Source: Peptoniphilus sp. BV3C26
Lineage (GTDB): Bacteria > Bacillota > Clostridia > Tissierellales > Peptoniphilaceae
Assembly (NCBI RefSeq): GCF_000478985.1
Contig: NZ_AWXB01000005.1
Location: 1-64,000 of the forward strand
Reading direction: 5' to 3'
Length of the DNA: 64,000 nucleotides
A program made the translations under genes and the position numbers. Of this stretch, positions 37,260-46,855 are shown piece by piece. Numbering within the stretch: the first letter of the stretch is position 1; each line of letters begins with the position of its first letter. The notes beneath the pieces were generated by a model, which worked only from the letters and a program-made list of their open reading frames with translations, was not told the origin of the DNA and ran no database searches.

Positions 37260-39869
37260 TTATTTTATCATTTCTTTTGCTTTATCAAGCGCTTGATCAA
37301 CTTTCGTAATATCTTTTCCTCCGGCAGTTGCCATGTCAGGTCTTCCTCCTCCGGATCCTCCTGTAACCTTAGCAACTTCTCTTACAATATTTCCTGCATT
37401 ATATTTATTTGTAAGGGACTTACTTACACTTGCAATAAAGTTTAATTTTCCTTCATTTACAGTTGAAAATACAAGAACACATTGACCAAGTTTATCTTTT
37501 ACCTCGTCAGCTATATTTCTCAAAGTATTTACATCAATTCCTTCAAATTTATAAACTATAGCCTTTGCCCCTTCAATTTCATAAGAAGCCTTTAAAATTT
37601 CAGAAACATTATTTTTTGCACTTTGTAATTTATAGTCTTCAAGTTCTTTTTTAAGAGCCTTTAAGTCGTTGGAGTTTGTTTTTATTTTTGAAATTATGTC
37701 CGACTTATTAGTTTTTAAAAGACTACAAATTTCTTCTTCAGTTTTCAAATTTTCATTTAAATATTCATAAACTTTAGGTCCTGTTATACATTCAATACGT
37801 CTTACTCCTGAAGATACTCCGCCTTCTGATAAAATCTTAAACATGGAAATATCAGCAGTGTTTCTTACATGGGTTCCTCCGCAAAGTTCCATTGAAAAAT
37901 CTCCCATTTTTACAACTCTTACTATATCTCCGTATTTTTCTTCAAAAAGACCTACTGCTCCAAGCTTGTATGCTTCTTCAGGACTTGTAACTATAGTTTC
38001 AACTTCAAGGCCTTGGAAAATCTTTTGATTTACAATTTCTTCAACTTTCTTAAGATCTTGTGCTGATATAGCTTCAAAGTGAGTGAAGTCAAATCTCATA
38101 TAAGAATCTGTAACAAGAGAACCTGCTTGATGAACATGGTCTCCTAAAACCTCTCTAAGAGCCCTATGAACTAAATGTGTTACCGAATGGTTACGTCTTA
38201 TGTTTCTACGTCTTTGTGAGTCTACCAGAGCTTCTACAGGACCTTTTTTTACTATACCACTTTCAACTTCACCTATTTGAATGTGGATTCCTTTTGAAGT
38301 TTTTTTAGTATCTAAAACTTTAAAGATAAAATCTTTACCCTTAATTAAACCTGTATCTCCGATTTGTCCTCCACTTTCCCCGTAAAATGGTGTTTTATCA
38401 AGTAAAATTACAGCTTTGCCTTGGCTTAATTCTTCTACTTCTTCATTGTCTTTTATGATTTTTATAATTTGGCTTTGAGTTTTTTCGCTTTCGTAACCTA
38501 CAAATTGACTTTCTATATTTTCATATAGGTGTTCATCTTCTTTGTTTGTCCAGCCAATATTATCCATATCCCTTGCTTGTCTTGCTCTTTGACGTTGCAT
38601 TTCCATTAATTCTTCAAAGCCTTCTTCATCAACCTTAAGGCCTCTTTCAGCTAAGATTTCTTTAGTTAAATCAATAGGAAATCCATAAGTGTCATATAAT
38701 TTAAAGGCATCTTGGCCTGATAGAGTTTTTTCCTTACCTATGTTTTTAACGTAAGTATCAAGAATGTTCATGCCTTGATCAAGAGTTTCAAGAAATTTTT
38801 CTTCTTCATTTCTTATTACCTCTTTTATAGATTCTCTATTTTCTTTAAGTTCTTCATACTCTACGCTCCAAGAATCTATAATTTGATCGCACAGGTCAGC
38901 CAAGAAAGATTTCTTTATACCTAAAATAATTCCATGTCTTGCAGCACGTCTTATAAGTCTTCTTAATACATAGCCTCTACCTTCATTAGAGGGCCTTATG
39001 GTATCGGAAATCATAAATGTCATAGCTCTTATATGGTCTGTTATAACTCTAACGGAAATGTCCTTGTTCTTATCACTTCCATATTTATATCCTGAAATTT
39101 TTTCAATTTCTTTTATGATATCTTGAATTGCATCAATTTCAAAAATGTTATTTGTTCCTTGGAGAACTGTTGCTATTCTTTCAAGTCCCATTCCGGTATC
39201 AATGTTAGGATGTTTAAGAGGATTATAATTTCCCTTTTCATCCTTATCAAATTGTGTAAATACCAGGTTCCAAACTTCAATATATCTGTCGCAATCACAG
39301 CCCGGTTTGCAATCAGCTTTACCACAACCGTATTTTTCTCCCCTGTCTACATAAATTTCACTACAGGGGCCTGAAGGTCCAACTTCAAGTTCCCAGAAAT
39401 TATCATCTTTTCCAAGTCTTACAATTCTATCTTCAGGAAGACCTATTTCATTTTTCCAAATATTAAAGGCCTCATCATCATTTAAATATACAGTTGCCCA
39501 AAGTTGTTCCGGTTTTATATCCAAATGTTCAGTTAAAAATTCCCAAGCCCAATTAATAGCTTCATGTTTAAAATAATCTCCAAAAGAAAAATTCCCAAGC
39601 ATTTCAAAAAATGTAGCATGTCTGTCAGTATGGCCTACATTTTCAATATCACCAGTTCTAATACATTTTTGACATGTTGTAACTCTTCTTCTTGGCGGTG
39701 TAAGTTCTCCTGTAAAATATTTTTTCATAGGTGCCATGCCTGCACCGATTAAAAGAAGGGATTTATCGTTTTTCGGTATAAGCGAAAAACTCTTTAAAAT
39801 TAAATGTCCCTTTGATTCAAAAAATTTTAAATATTCCCTTCTTATTTCATGAAGTCCTAAATTTTTCAT
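37260..39869 (-). CDS. alaS: Alanyl-tRNA synthetase
   Basis: About 869 residues. The class II core starts GLHEIRREYLKFFESKGH, with FFEMLGNFSFGDYFK and CSEIYVDRG. The editing domain has the zinc-binding NHSVTHLVHRAL and MELCGGTHVRNTADI. The C-terminal C-Ala/DHHA1 part ends with VTGGSGGGRPDMATAGGKD. I start at the ATG at 39869, preceded by AAGGGGAA; an in-frame start at 39905 lies inside a terminator and is unlikely. No T-box leader fits in the short gap upstream. Confidence 0.98.
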   Translation of the reverse strand: MKNLGLHEIRREYLKFFESKGHLILKSFSLIPKNDKSLLLIGAGMAPMKKYFTGELTPPRRRVTTCQKCIRTGDIENVGHTDRHATFFEMLGNFSFGDYFKHEAINWAWEFLTEHLDIKPEQLWATVYLNDDEAFNIWKNEIGLPEDRIVRLGKDDNFWELEVGPSGPCSEIYVDRGEKYGCGKADCKPGCDCDRYIEVWNLVFTQFDKDEKGNYNPLKHPNIDTGMGLERIATVLQGTNNIFEIDAIQDIIKEIEKISGYKYGSDKNKDISVRVITDHIRAMTFMISDTIRPSNEGRGYVLRRLIRRAARHGIILGIKKSFLADLCDQIIDSWSVEYEELKENRESIKEVIRNEEEKFLETLDQGMNILDTYVKNIGKEKTLSGQDAFKLYDTYGFPIDLTKEILAERGLKVDEEGFEELMEMQRQRARQARDMDNIGWTNKEDEHLYENIESQFVGYESEKTQSQIIKIIKDNEEVEELSQGKAVILLDKTPFYGESGGQIGDTGLIKGKDFIFKVLDTKKTSKGIHIQIGEVESGIVKKGPVEALVDSQRRRNIRRNHSVTHLVHRALREVLGDHVHQAGSLVTDSYMRFDFTHFEAISAQDLKKVEEIVNQKIFQGLEVETIVTSPEEAYKLGAVGLFEEKYGDIVRVVKMGDFSMELCGGTHVRNTADISMFKILSEGGVSSGVRRIECITGPKVYEYLNENLKTEEEICSLLKTNKSDIISKIKTNSNDLKALKKELEDYKLQSAKNNVSEILKASYEIEGAKAIVYKFEGIDVNTLRNIADEVKDKLGQCVLVFSTVNEGKLNFIASVSKSLTNKYNAGNIVREVAKVTGGSGGGRPDMATAGGKDITKVDQALDKAKEMIK

Positions 39870-39890
39870 TAACAAATTCCCCTTTATTCT

Positions 39891-39917
39891 AAAAAGTCCT
39901 CCCAATTACAGGAGGAC
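39891..39917 (-). terminator. Terminator of the SUF/permease operon
   Basis: GTCCTCC (39896-39902) and GGAGGAC (39911-39917) form a 7-bp stem. The minus strand then runs into TTTTTAG. It lies between the AI-2E-family gene and alaS. Confidence 0.82.
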
Positions 39918-39959
39918 AGTAATTAACTATTAACATTTTAAATTTAAATAATGGCTTTG

Positions 39960-41204
39960 TCAATTTATGCCGGTTTTTCTTTCATAATATTTAAGTTTTA
40001 TAAAATCAATTAAAATAATTATTACGGAAATAAGTGGAACTCCTAAAATCATTCCCATTACGCCGAACATTCCTCCTCCAATAATTATAGCTATTAATAT
40101 TAGAAGTGGATTTAAACCAATTTTATCACCCAACAATTTGGGGGCAATTATATTATTTTCTGCCCATTGTATCAGCACAAATATAATTCCCACAATAAGT
40201 GCCTTCATTGGAGAATCCATAAAGGCAAATAAAACTGCCGGCAAAAATCCTAAGAAAGGTCCTATATATGGAATAATATCAGCTATGCAAGTTACAAAGC
40301 CTATAATTATTGCAAAGTCCACTCTTACTATTAAAAGTGCAATCATAGTTATAAGACCTACAAAAATCGCCATTAAAAGCCTTCCCTTAACAAATTCAAG
40401 AAGGGCATCATTTATTCTTACGGCTACATACATTACATCTCTTTTATATTTTTCAGGTATATTTCTGACTATAAAAGATTTAACCTTTTCCTTGTCAACT
40501 GTAAAATAAAATGTAAATATCATAACAAGGAAAATTCTTACAAGAGCAGAAAGCATACCGCTTATACCGCTGGCAATGTTGCCTATGCTGCTGAAAAGTT
40601 TGTCTTGATAATTCTTTATAATATCTAAAAATCTCTTTCCAAATTGTTCAACAATGTTAACATCACTTTTGTTTGCAAAGTTTGCAAATTTTCCTTCCAT
40701 CATCTTTTGCAAGTTGTTTGTTATTTCATCTGCCTTGTCGGAAAGAGTTTCAATTATTTTAGGAGTTGATGAAATTAATTTTCCAATTTCGCTTACAGTT
40801 TTAGGAATTACAATTGCAAGTAAAATTGCCATAACAAGAGCAAAAATTACATACACTATTATTACTCCGTATGCTCTTTTTATTCCCTTCTTTTCAAGCT
40901 TATTTACTATGGGATTTATAATAAAGGCCATTATAGCCGCTATAAATATTGCTCCTGCCGTATTTTTTAAAATTGGATATTTGTTAAAAATTAAAACAAC
41001 AAGTCCTACTATAATAAAGGCTAAAACAATTTTTAAAATTAGGAGAATATCTATCCTTATTCTCTTGTTTCTTTCAATGTATTTATTACCGATGTTAATT
41101 AAATAATAAATGCACAAAAAAACTAAAACTCCCAAAAGAATTGTAAGTGAATTGCTTAAAAATTTAGGCGTAATAAATTTTTGAACAGTTTCAATTTTAT
41201 TCAT
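39960..41204 (-). CDS. AI-2E-family transporter (UPF0118)
   Basis: A 414-residue membrane protein with about eight hydrophobic segments. The family core IIGFVTCIADIIPYIGPFLGFLPAVLFAF is seen near residue 300 (given here as IADIIPYIGPFLG), with MGMILGVPLISVI near the end. The family is named after E. coli TqsA, but members are diverse exporters, including Na+/H+ antiporters, so no substrate is assigned. It overlaps iscS by eight bases and is the last gene of the SUF operon. Confidence 0.88.
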   Translation of the reverse strand: MNKIETVQKFITPKFLSNSLTILLGVLVFLCIYYLINIGNKYIERNKRIRIDILLILKIVLAFIIVGLVVLIFNKYPILKNTAGAIFIAAIMAFIINPIVNKLEKKGIKRAYGVIIVYVIFALVMAILLAIVIPKTVSEIGKLISSTPKIIETLSDKADEITNNLQKMMEGKFANFANKSDVNIVEQFGKRFLDIIKNYQDKLFSSIGNIASGISGMLSALVRIFLVMIFTFYFTVDKEKVKSFIVRNIPEKYKRDVMYVAVRINDALLEFVKGRLLMAIFVGLITMIALLIVRVDFAIIIGFVTCIADIIPYIGPFLGFLPAVLFAFMDSPMKALIVGIIFVLIQWAENNIIAPKLLGDKIGLNPLLILIAIIIGGGMFGVMGMILGVPLISVIIILIDFIKLKYYERKTGIN

Positions 41205-42300
41205 TCTTTACCTCATTTTTTAGTAGGTTTATTAAAACATCTATTTCTTCTTTGGTGTTTTCTTCGTTTAAAGAAATCCTAATAGAAGAAGCTGCATCTT
41301 CATCGCTAAGGCCTATTGCTTTTAAAACATGAGATGGACTTAAGGACCCTGCTGTACAAGCAGATCCTGCCGATGCACATATACCTGCTAAATCAAGTTT
41401 CATTAAAGTTATATTTTGATGAATTCCCTCTAATATAAAGTTTACATTGCCAACCAATCTTTTTTCAAGACTTCCGTTAATTTTTATTTTTAAATCTTCC
41501 AAATTTTTTATTAAATAGTCTCTTAAACTTTTTACATAGGCTCTATTGTCATTTTGACTTTTTATTTGGCAGGCCTTGCTAAGACCTATAATTCCTTGCA
41601 CATTTTCTGTACCAGGTCTTTTTCCTCTTTCTTGTGAGCCTCCAAAGATTAAATTATCTATTTTTATGCCATCCCTTAAATACATTATCCCAATACCCTT
41701 AGGACCTCTGATTTTATGAGCTGACATTGAAGCTGCGTCTAATTTTTTAAAATCAATATCAGTATTAAAAAATCCTTGAACCGCATCACTGTGAAATAAA
41801 ACATTGTGAGCTTTTGCAATTTTTGAAATTTCTTCAATAGGTTCTATTGTTCCGATTTCATTGTTTGCAGTCATAATGCTTATTAAACCTGTATCTTCAC
41901 TAATAAGACTTTCCAGTTCCTCAAGATCTATGATGCCGTCTTTGTCAACTTTTACATAATCAACTTTTGCACCATTTTCTCTTAAATATTCTGTCGTGTG
42001 CAAAACAGCATGATGTTCAATAGTACTGGTTATTAAATGATTTTTTTTAGAGGCCTTTAATAAACCTCTAATGGCCCAATTATCAGATTCAGTTCCACCG
42101 GAAGTAAAATAGATTTCTTTAGGTTTTACTCCCATAATATTTGCTATTGTTTGTCTTGCATGTTCAATGGCACCTTTAGCTTCTTGCCCTAGAGAATATA
42201 CGCTTGAAGGGTTGCCACTTATTGTTTTATAGGCTTCATACATCTCTTCCAAGACTTGAGGATGTATTTTTGTAGTTGCCGCATTATCAAAATAAATCAT
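41197..42300 (-). CDS. iscS: Class I cysteine desulfurase (IscS/NifS type)
   Basis: A 367-residue PLP enzyme that takes sulfur from cysteine. MIYFDNAATTKIHPQVLE begins the protein. The PLP Lys lies in SAHKIRGPKGIG, and the active-site Cys loop GSACTAGS is of the NifS/IscS type, longer than the SufS type. Such enzymes often supply sulfur for tRNA thiolation, but the usual mnmA neighbour is absent. It lies 2 bases after an Rrf2 regulator gene. It is the second desulfurase in one operon, after SufS. Confidence 0.95.
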   Translation of the reverse strand: MIYFDNAATTKIHPQVLEEMYEAYKTISGNPSSVYSLGQEAKGAIEHARQTIANIMGVKPKEIYFTSGGTESDNWAIRGLLKASKKNHLITSTIEHHAVLHTTEYLRENGAKVDYVKVDKDGIIDLEELESLISEDTGLISIMTANNEIGTIEPIEEISKIAKAHNVLFHSDAVQGFFNTDIDFKKLDAASMSAHKIRGPKGIGIMYLRDGIKIDNLIFGGSQERGKRPGTENVQGIIGLSKACQIKSQNDNRAYVKSLRDYLIKNLEDLKIKINGSLEKRLVGNVNFILEGIHQNITLMKLDLAGICASAGSACTAGSLSPSHVLKAIGLSDEDAASSIRISLNEENTKEEIDVLINLLKNEVKNE

Positions 42301-42302
42301 AC

Positions 42303-42695
42303 TTACATCATATCCTTTAAAGTCATTGAATCCAATACATTTTGAATTTTTATTTGGACCTCATTTAAAATATCTTTTGTAGGACATTCCACTTGCTTTG
42401 GACATTTAGTATCTTTTGTGCAGCAGCTTAATTCCATATCTCCTTCAAGAGCATTTATAATTTGACCGATTTTTATTTGATCTGGAGCTTTTGAAAGAAT
42501 ATATCCTCCATTTGCCCCTCTCTTTGATTCAATTAATTTTGCTTTTTTTAATAAAATAAAAAGTTGTTCAAGGTATGCCTCGGATAAATTTTCAGAATTT
42601 GCTATATCTCTTATGGAAACAGGTCCCTTGCCATAATTTTCCATAAGTCTGTACATTGCCATAAGACCATACCTTCCCTTGGTGGACAATTTCAA
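42303..42695 (-). CDS. Rrf2-family (IscR-like) regulator with Fe-S Cys motif
   Basis: A 130-residue Rrf2 protein. The winged helix starts MKLSTKGRYGLMAMYRL, with SIRDIANSENLSEAYLEQLF. Cys92, Cys98 and Cys104 fall in a C-x5-C-x5-C spacing (SCCTKDTKCPKQVECPT), at the same positions as the [2Fe-2S] ligands of E. coli IscR. It likely senses iron-sulfur status and controls its own operon; this last step is inference. Placed between sufU and iscS, inside the SUF operon rather than at its head. Confidence 0.93.
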   Translation of the reverse strand: MKLSTKGRYGLMAMYRLMENYGKGPVSIRDIANSENLSEAYLEQLFILLKKAKLIESKRGANGGYILSKAPDQIKIGQIINALEGDMELSCCTKDTKCPKQVECPTKDILNEVQIKIQNVLDSMTLKDMM

Positions 42696-42704
42696 AAAAT
42701 CACC

Positions 42705-43160
42705 TCATTCAGATTTAAAACTTCCTTGAGTTTTTCCTTCTTCAATAATATTCATTAAGGTGTACCATGGAAGAACTGCGCACTTTACCCTTGCAGGAAG
42801 ATTTTGAATACTTTCAAAAGCAATTGCATCTCCTAATTCTTCCAGCTCGTCTTCATCTTTTATTTGTCCCTTTACCATGGCTATAAATTTTTTACACATT
42901 TCAAGGGCTTTTTCAACTTTTATTTTTTTTATTTCATCAATCATTATTGAGGTTGAAGCTTGGCTTATGGCACAACCTTGTCCTATATAAGAAGCATCTT
43001 CAATTGTTTTATCTTTTATTCTAAGCATAAGGGTTATCTCATCACCACAACTGGGGTTGTGTCCAAGTTCTTTATGAGTATAATTTTCAAGTTCCCTTCT
43101 GTTTCTTTGATTTCTCGATTGTTCCAATATAAGTTGTGTATAAATTTCATTAAGATTCAA
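42705..43160 (-). CDS. sufU: SufU sulfur-transfer protein
   Basis: A 151-residue IscU-fold protein of the Gram-positive SufU type. The three Cys ligands are in HNPSCGDEITLML, QGCAISQASTS and PARVKCAVLPWYTL; the Asp of the first motif (CGD) completes the zinc site. SufU accepts sulfur from SufS by zinc-ligand exchange and passes it to SufBCD. It overlaps the end of sufS, as in most Firmicutes. Confidence 0.95.
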   Translation of the reverse strand: MNLNEIYTQLILEQSRNQRNRRELENYTHKELGHNPSCGDEITLMLRIKDKTIEDASYIGQGCAISQASTSIMIDEIKKIKVEKALEMCKKFIAMVKGQIKDEDELEELGDAIAFESIQNLPARVKCAVLPWYTLMNIIEEGKTQGSFKSE

Positions 43161-44385
43161 TTCCCATCACCTCTTTTACATAAGATAAGCTTTCTATAAA
43201 TTTGTCAACTTCTTCTATTGTATTATAAAAAGCAAAACTTGCCCTGCAGGAAAAATTTATTCCAAGAGACCTGTGAAGAGGTTGGGCGCAGTGATGTCCA
43301 CTTCTTATAGCTATTCCTCTTGTATCAATTATAGATGCCACATCATGAGGATGAGCATTTTTAAAGTTAAAACTTATAACAGGACTTCTCCTTTTATTAT
43401 TAGTTGTGTAGACATCAATATAGGGGATTTTTATCATTTTTTCATAGGCATAATCTGTAAGAATTGTTTCCTGTTCCAAAATTTTATCAAAACCTATATT
43501 TTCCATATATTCAATAGCACCTTGTAAAGATACTGCTCCTCCTACATTTTGCGTGCCGGCTTCAAATCTTTGGGGACTTTTTAAATAACTTGCATAATCT
43601 TCATAGACATACTCAATCATATCTCCCCCATATTGGAAGGGTTTTAACTTATTTAGAAGTTCTTCTTTTCCGTATAAAACTCCTATTCCCATGGGAGAAC
43701 ACAATTTATGACCTGAAAAAACTAAAAAATCACAATCAGTTTTTTGAACATCTATTTTTCTGTGTGGAATATATTGGGCACAATCTAAAATTATTTTAGT
43801 ATTAGGATAATTTTTTCTAATATAGGAAATCATTCCTTCAATATCAGGCATTGTGCCAACCACATTAGATGCTGCAGTTATAGAAAATATTTTAGTATTT
43901 TCATTAATTTTATTTTTAAATTCTTCACTGCTTATTTGCATATTTTCATCAACTTTTAAATATACAAGTTTTGCCCCTGTTTTTTTTGCAACTTCTTGCC
44001 AGGTTACTTCATTTGAATGGTGTTCAAGGATTGAAATAAGAATTTCATCTCCTTCATGAAGTTCTTCATTTCCATAAGAATAAGTTAGAAGATTTAAGCC
44101 TTCCGTTGCATTTCTCACAAAGACAATTTCATTTGAAGATCTTGCATTTAAAAATTTTCCTATATAGGCTCTTGCTTCTTCATAAACTTCCGTTGCCTTC
44201 ATTGCCAAATAGTGAGCTCCCCTATGAGGATTTCCATTTTCGTAAAAATAATATTTTTCTAATCTTTCAATCACTTGTCTTGGCTTTTGAGTTGTGGCTG
44301 CATTGTCAAAATATACAATTGAGCCTCCATTTATAGAGAGGTAGGGAAAATCTTTTCTAATTTCTAAAATTTCATTTTTTTCCAT
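43150..44385 (-). CDS. sufS: Class II cysteine desulfurase SufS
   Basis: A 411-residue SufS. The N-terminus has SINGGSIVYFDNAATTQKPRQVIE, the PLP-binding segment is VFSGHKLCSPMGIGVLYG, and the catalytic Cys lies in IRSGHHCAQPLHRSLG, the short-loop class II form. It works with SufU in the SUF system. It lies between sufD and sufU, overlapping sufU by eleven bases. Confidence 0.97.
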   Translation of the reverse strand: MEKNEILEIRKDFPYLSINGGSIVYFDNAATTQKPRQVIERLEKYYFYENGNPHRGAHYLAMKATEVYEEARAYIGKFLNARSSNEIVFVRNATEGLNLLTYSYGNEELHEGDEILISILEHHSNEVTWQEVAKKTGAKLVYLKVDENMQISSEEFKNKINENTKIFSITAASNVVGTMPDIEGMISYIRKNYPNTKIILDCAQYIPHRKIDVQKTDCDFLVFSGHKLCSPMGIGVLYGKEELLNKLKPFQYGGDMIEYVYEDYASYLKSPQRFEAGTQNVGGAVSLQGAIEYMENIGFDKILEQETILTDYAYEKMIKIPYIDVYTTNNKRRSPVISFNFKNAHPHDVASIIDTRGIAIRSGHHCAQPLHRSLGINFSCRASFAFYNTIEEVDKFIESLSYVKEVMGIES

Positions 44386-44392
44386 ATTCCAC

Positions 44393-45433
44393 CTACTTAA
44401 TTACCTTATAAACTCTGTCCCAAATCTTTTCTTTTAATTTTTCTTCTTCTATTTGGTCAATAGAACCTGAAAATTTTGATTCTATTATAAGGGATTCAGC
44501 ATCTATTTTAGATATTCCCCTGGACATTATATAAAATAATATTTCAGAATCAATTTTTCCTGCTGAGGCAGCGTGATTACCTATAACATTATCCTCATGG
44601 CATAAGAGCAAGGGAACTGATATATTTGTTACATCATCACTTAATAAAATTGCATATTCTTCTTCATTTCCCACAGATGCAGAGGATCCTTCTTTAAAAT
44701 CAAGATTTGACTTAAATACTTTCAAAGAATTATCTTTTAAAGCTCCATTTACTAAAATCTCAGCCTTAGTTTCTTTTCCCCTGTGGTAAACATTGTATAA
44801 AAGATCTAAATTGTGATCTTTGTATCCAAAGTAAATTGAATTTACATTTAAGGAACTTCTATCTCCAATTAGCTCTCCTGTTAGATTTGTGTATAAATTT
44901 TTACTTCCCAGTTCATATTGACAAACATTTACAAGAGAATCTTCTTTTGTATAAACTAAAATTGATTCACTGGCTATGGTTTTGTCGTCATCCCCTTGGA
45001 TTAAAAACAAATCCACTTTTGAATTTTCTTTTGCAAGGATTCTTATTATAGAATTTCTAAATTTTTCTTTTTGTCCTTTTGAACTGTAATCTAAAACTAA
45101 TCTAAGTTCAGAATTTTTTTCAGCAACTACATCAATAGTATCTAAAAGCTCTGTATGAGTGTCATCAGTCTCTAAATTTAAAATTCCAAAATCTTTTTGT
45201 TCCTTGTCTTTTGTTTTAAATATCTTATATAAATTTCCTATTTCCTTATTTATTTCAATAGCTTGTTCAGATGTTGCATATTTAATGTTTTCAAATTCTT
45301 TTATTTCTTCTTTCCTGTCTGAAGGCAAAGTGAAATCTTGTTTGAAAACATCAGGAATTTTTATTTCAGTTTCATTTACTTTTAAATAGTTGAAAGTTTT
45401 AAAAGTAAGTTCATTTCCATAAAGTGTTTTCAT
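44393..45433 (-). CDS. sufD: Fe-S assembly protein SufD
   Basis: A 346-residue SufBD-family protein. The C-terminal part has EGSSASVGNEEEYAILLSD, LLLCHEDNVIGNHAASAGKID and FYIMSRGISKIDAESLIIESKF, the SufD signature (N-H-A-A-S-A-G-x-I-D). The N-terminus diverges, as usual. SufD pairs with SufB on the SufC ATPase. It follows sufB by 9 bases. Confidence 0.95.
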   Translation of the reverse strand: MKTLYGNELTFKTFNYLKVNETEIKIPDVFKQDFTLPSDRKEEIKEFENIKYATSEQAIEINKEIGNLYKIFKTKDKEQKDFGILNLETDDTHTELLDTIDVVAEKNSELRLVLDYSSKGQKEKFRNSIIRILAKENSKVDLFLIQGDDDKTIASESILVYTKEDSLVNVCQYELGSKNLYTNLTGELIGDRSSLNVNSIYFGYKDHNLDLLYNVYHRGKETKAEILVNGALKDNSLKVFKSNLDFKEGSSASVGNEEEYAILLSDDVTNISVPLLLCHEDNVIGNHAASAGKIDSEILFYIMSRGISKIDAESLIIESKFSGSIDQIEEEKLKEKIWDRVYKVIK

Positions 45434-45442
45434 AGGGCCTCC

Positions 45443-46855
45443 TTATCCAATAGCGCCTTCAAGTTCAAGGTTAATAAGATTGTTCATTTCAACTGCATAT
45501 TCCATAGGGAGTTCTTTTGCTACAGGTTCTGCAAATCCTCTTACAACCATGGATTTAGCCTCCAATTCGCTAATTCCTCTACTCATTAAATAGAAAATTA
45601 CTTCATCAGAAATTCTTCCAATCTTAGCTTCATGACCGAAATCTACATTCTTAGTTTTTATATCTATTACAGGAATAGTATCTGAACGTGACTTGCTATC
45701 AAGCATCAATGACTCACAGGAAACACTGCTCTTAGAATCTTTTGCCTTTTCACTTATCTTTACAAGTCCCCTATAAACTGCAATTCCTCCGCCCTTTGAT
45801 ATGGACTTTGAATTTACTGTAGATGTTGTGTGGGGAGCAAGGTGAATTGCCTGAGCCCCTGTATCTATATTTTGTCCTGGTCCTGCAAATGAAATGCCAG
45901 TATATTCACTGCTAGCCCTTTCTCCTTTTAGAACAGAGCAAGGATATAGCATACTTACCTTTGAACCAAAAGAACCACTTATCCATTGAATAAGCCCATT
46001 TTCTTCTACTATTGCCCTTTTAGTATTTAGGTTGTACATATTTCTTGACCAATTTTCAATAGTTGAGTATCTTAAAGTTGCATTTTTCTTAACAAAAAGT
46101 TCCACAGCCCCTGCATGAAGATTCAATACATTATATTTAGGTGCTGAACAGCCTTCAATAAAGTGACAATAGGAATCTTCTTCAATAATTATTAAAGTAT
46201 GCTCAAATTGACCTGCTCCTGGTGCATTCAACCTAAAATAAGATTGAAGAGGTATATCAACTTTTACCCCCTTAGGCACATATACAAAGCTTCCTCCACT
46301 CCATACAGCATAGTGAAGAGCTGCATATTTGTGAAGAGTTGGTCTTATGCAAGTTCCAAAATACTCTTTAATAATTTTGGGATATTTTTTTACGGCACTT
46401 TCAAAGTCCGTATAAATAACCCCTTGTTCCAAAAGATGCTTTTGAATACTGTGATATACAACTTCACTGTCATATTGAGCTCCAACCCCTGATAAAAGAG
46501 ATTCTTTTTCAGCTTCAGGTATTCCCAATTTGTCAAAAGTATTTCTTATATCTTCAGGAACCTCTTTCCAGTCATCACTCATATCCGCCTTAGGTCTTAT
46601 ATAAGTTGTAACCTTATCCATATCAACTTCACTTATATCCGGTCCCCAAGAAGGATTTGACTTTTGGTTAAATATTTTTAAAGCCTCAAGTCTTTTTTCA
46701 AGCATCCAATCCGGTTCATTTTTTTCTTTAGAAATTTGTCTTACAATTTCTTCTGAAATTCCTTTTTCAGTTTTTGATCTATATTCAAATTTATTCTTGA
46801 TGTCATAGATACCCCTATCCATTTCATCAATTTCAGTTTTCTTTTTATTTACCAA
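45443..46855 (-). CDS. sufB: Fe-S assembly scaffold SufB
   Basis: A 470-residue SufB, the scaffold on which the cluster is built. GVIYTDFESAVKKYPKIIKEYFG, YAALHYAVWSGGSFVYVPKGV, the HFIEGCSAPKY segment with its conserved Cys, and FGHEAKIGRISDEVIFYLMSRG are all present. Full length. Its start overlaps the end of sufC by 11 bases. Confidence 0.97.
   Translation of the reverse strand: MVNKKKTEIDEMDRGIYDIKNKFEYRSKTEKGISEEIVRQISKEKNEPDWMLEKRLEALKIFNQKSNPSWGPDISEVDMDKVTTYIRPKADMSDDWKEVPEDIRNTFDKLGIPEAEKESLLSGVGAQYDSEVVYHSIQKHLLEQGVIYTDFESAVKKYPKIIKEYFGTCIRPTLHKYAALHYAVWSGGSFVYVPKGVKVDIPLQSYFRLNAPGAGQFEHTLIIIEEDSYCHFIEGCSAPKYNVLNLHAGAVELFVKKNATLRYSTIENWSRNMYNLNTKRAIVEENGLIQWISGSFGSKVSMLYPCSVLKGERASSEYTGISFAGPGQNIDTGAQAIHLAPHTTSTVNSKSISKGGGIAVYRGLVKISEKAKDSKSSVSCESLMLDSKSRSDTIPVIDIKTKNVDFGHEAKIGRISDEVIFYLMSRGISELEAKSMVVRGFAEPVAKELPMEYAVEMNNLINLELEGAIG

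Noticed and set aside
39870..39960. T-box leader before alaS
   Set aside because: The gap is too short and contains only the preceding operon's terminator; no T-box sequence or specifier stem is visible.
40138..41106. Two open frames of 123 and 150 codons on the plus strand
   Set aside because: Both are antisense to the AI-2E-family gene; their hydrophobicity simply reflects the opposite strand of membrane helices.
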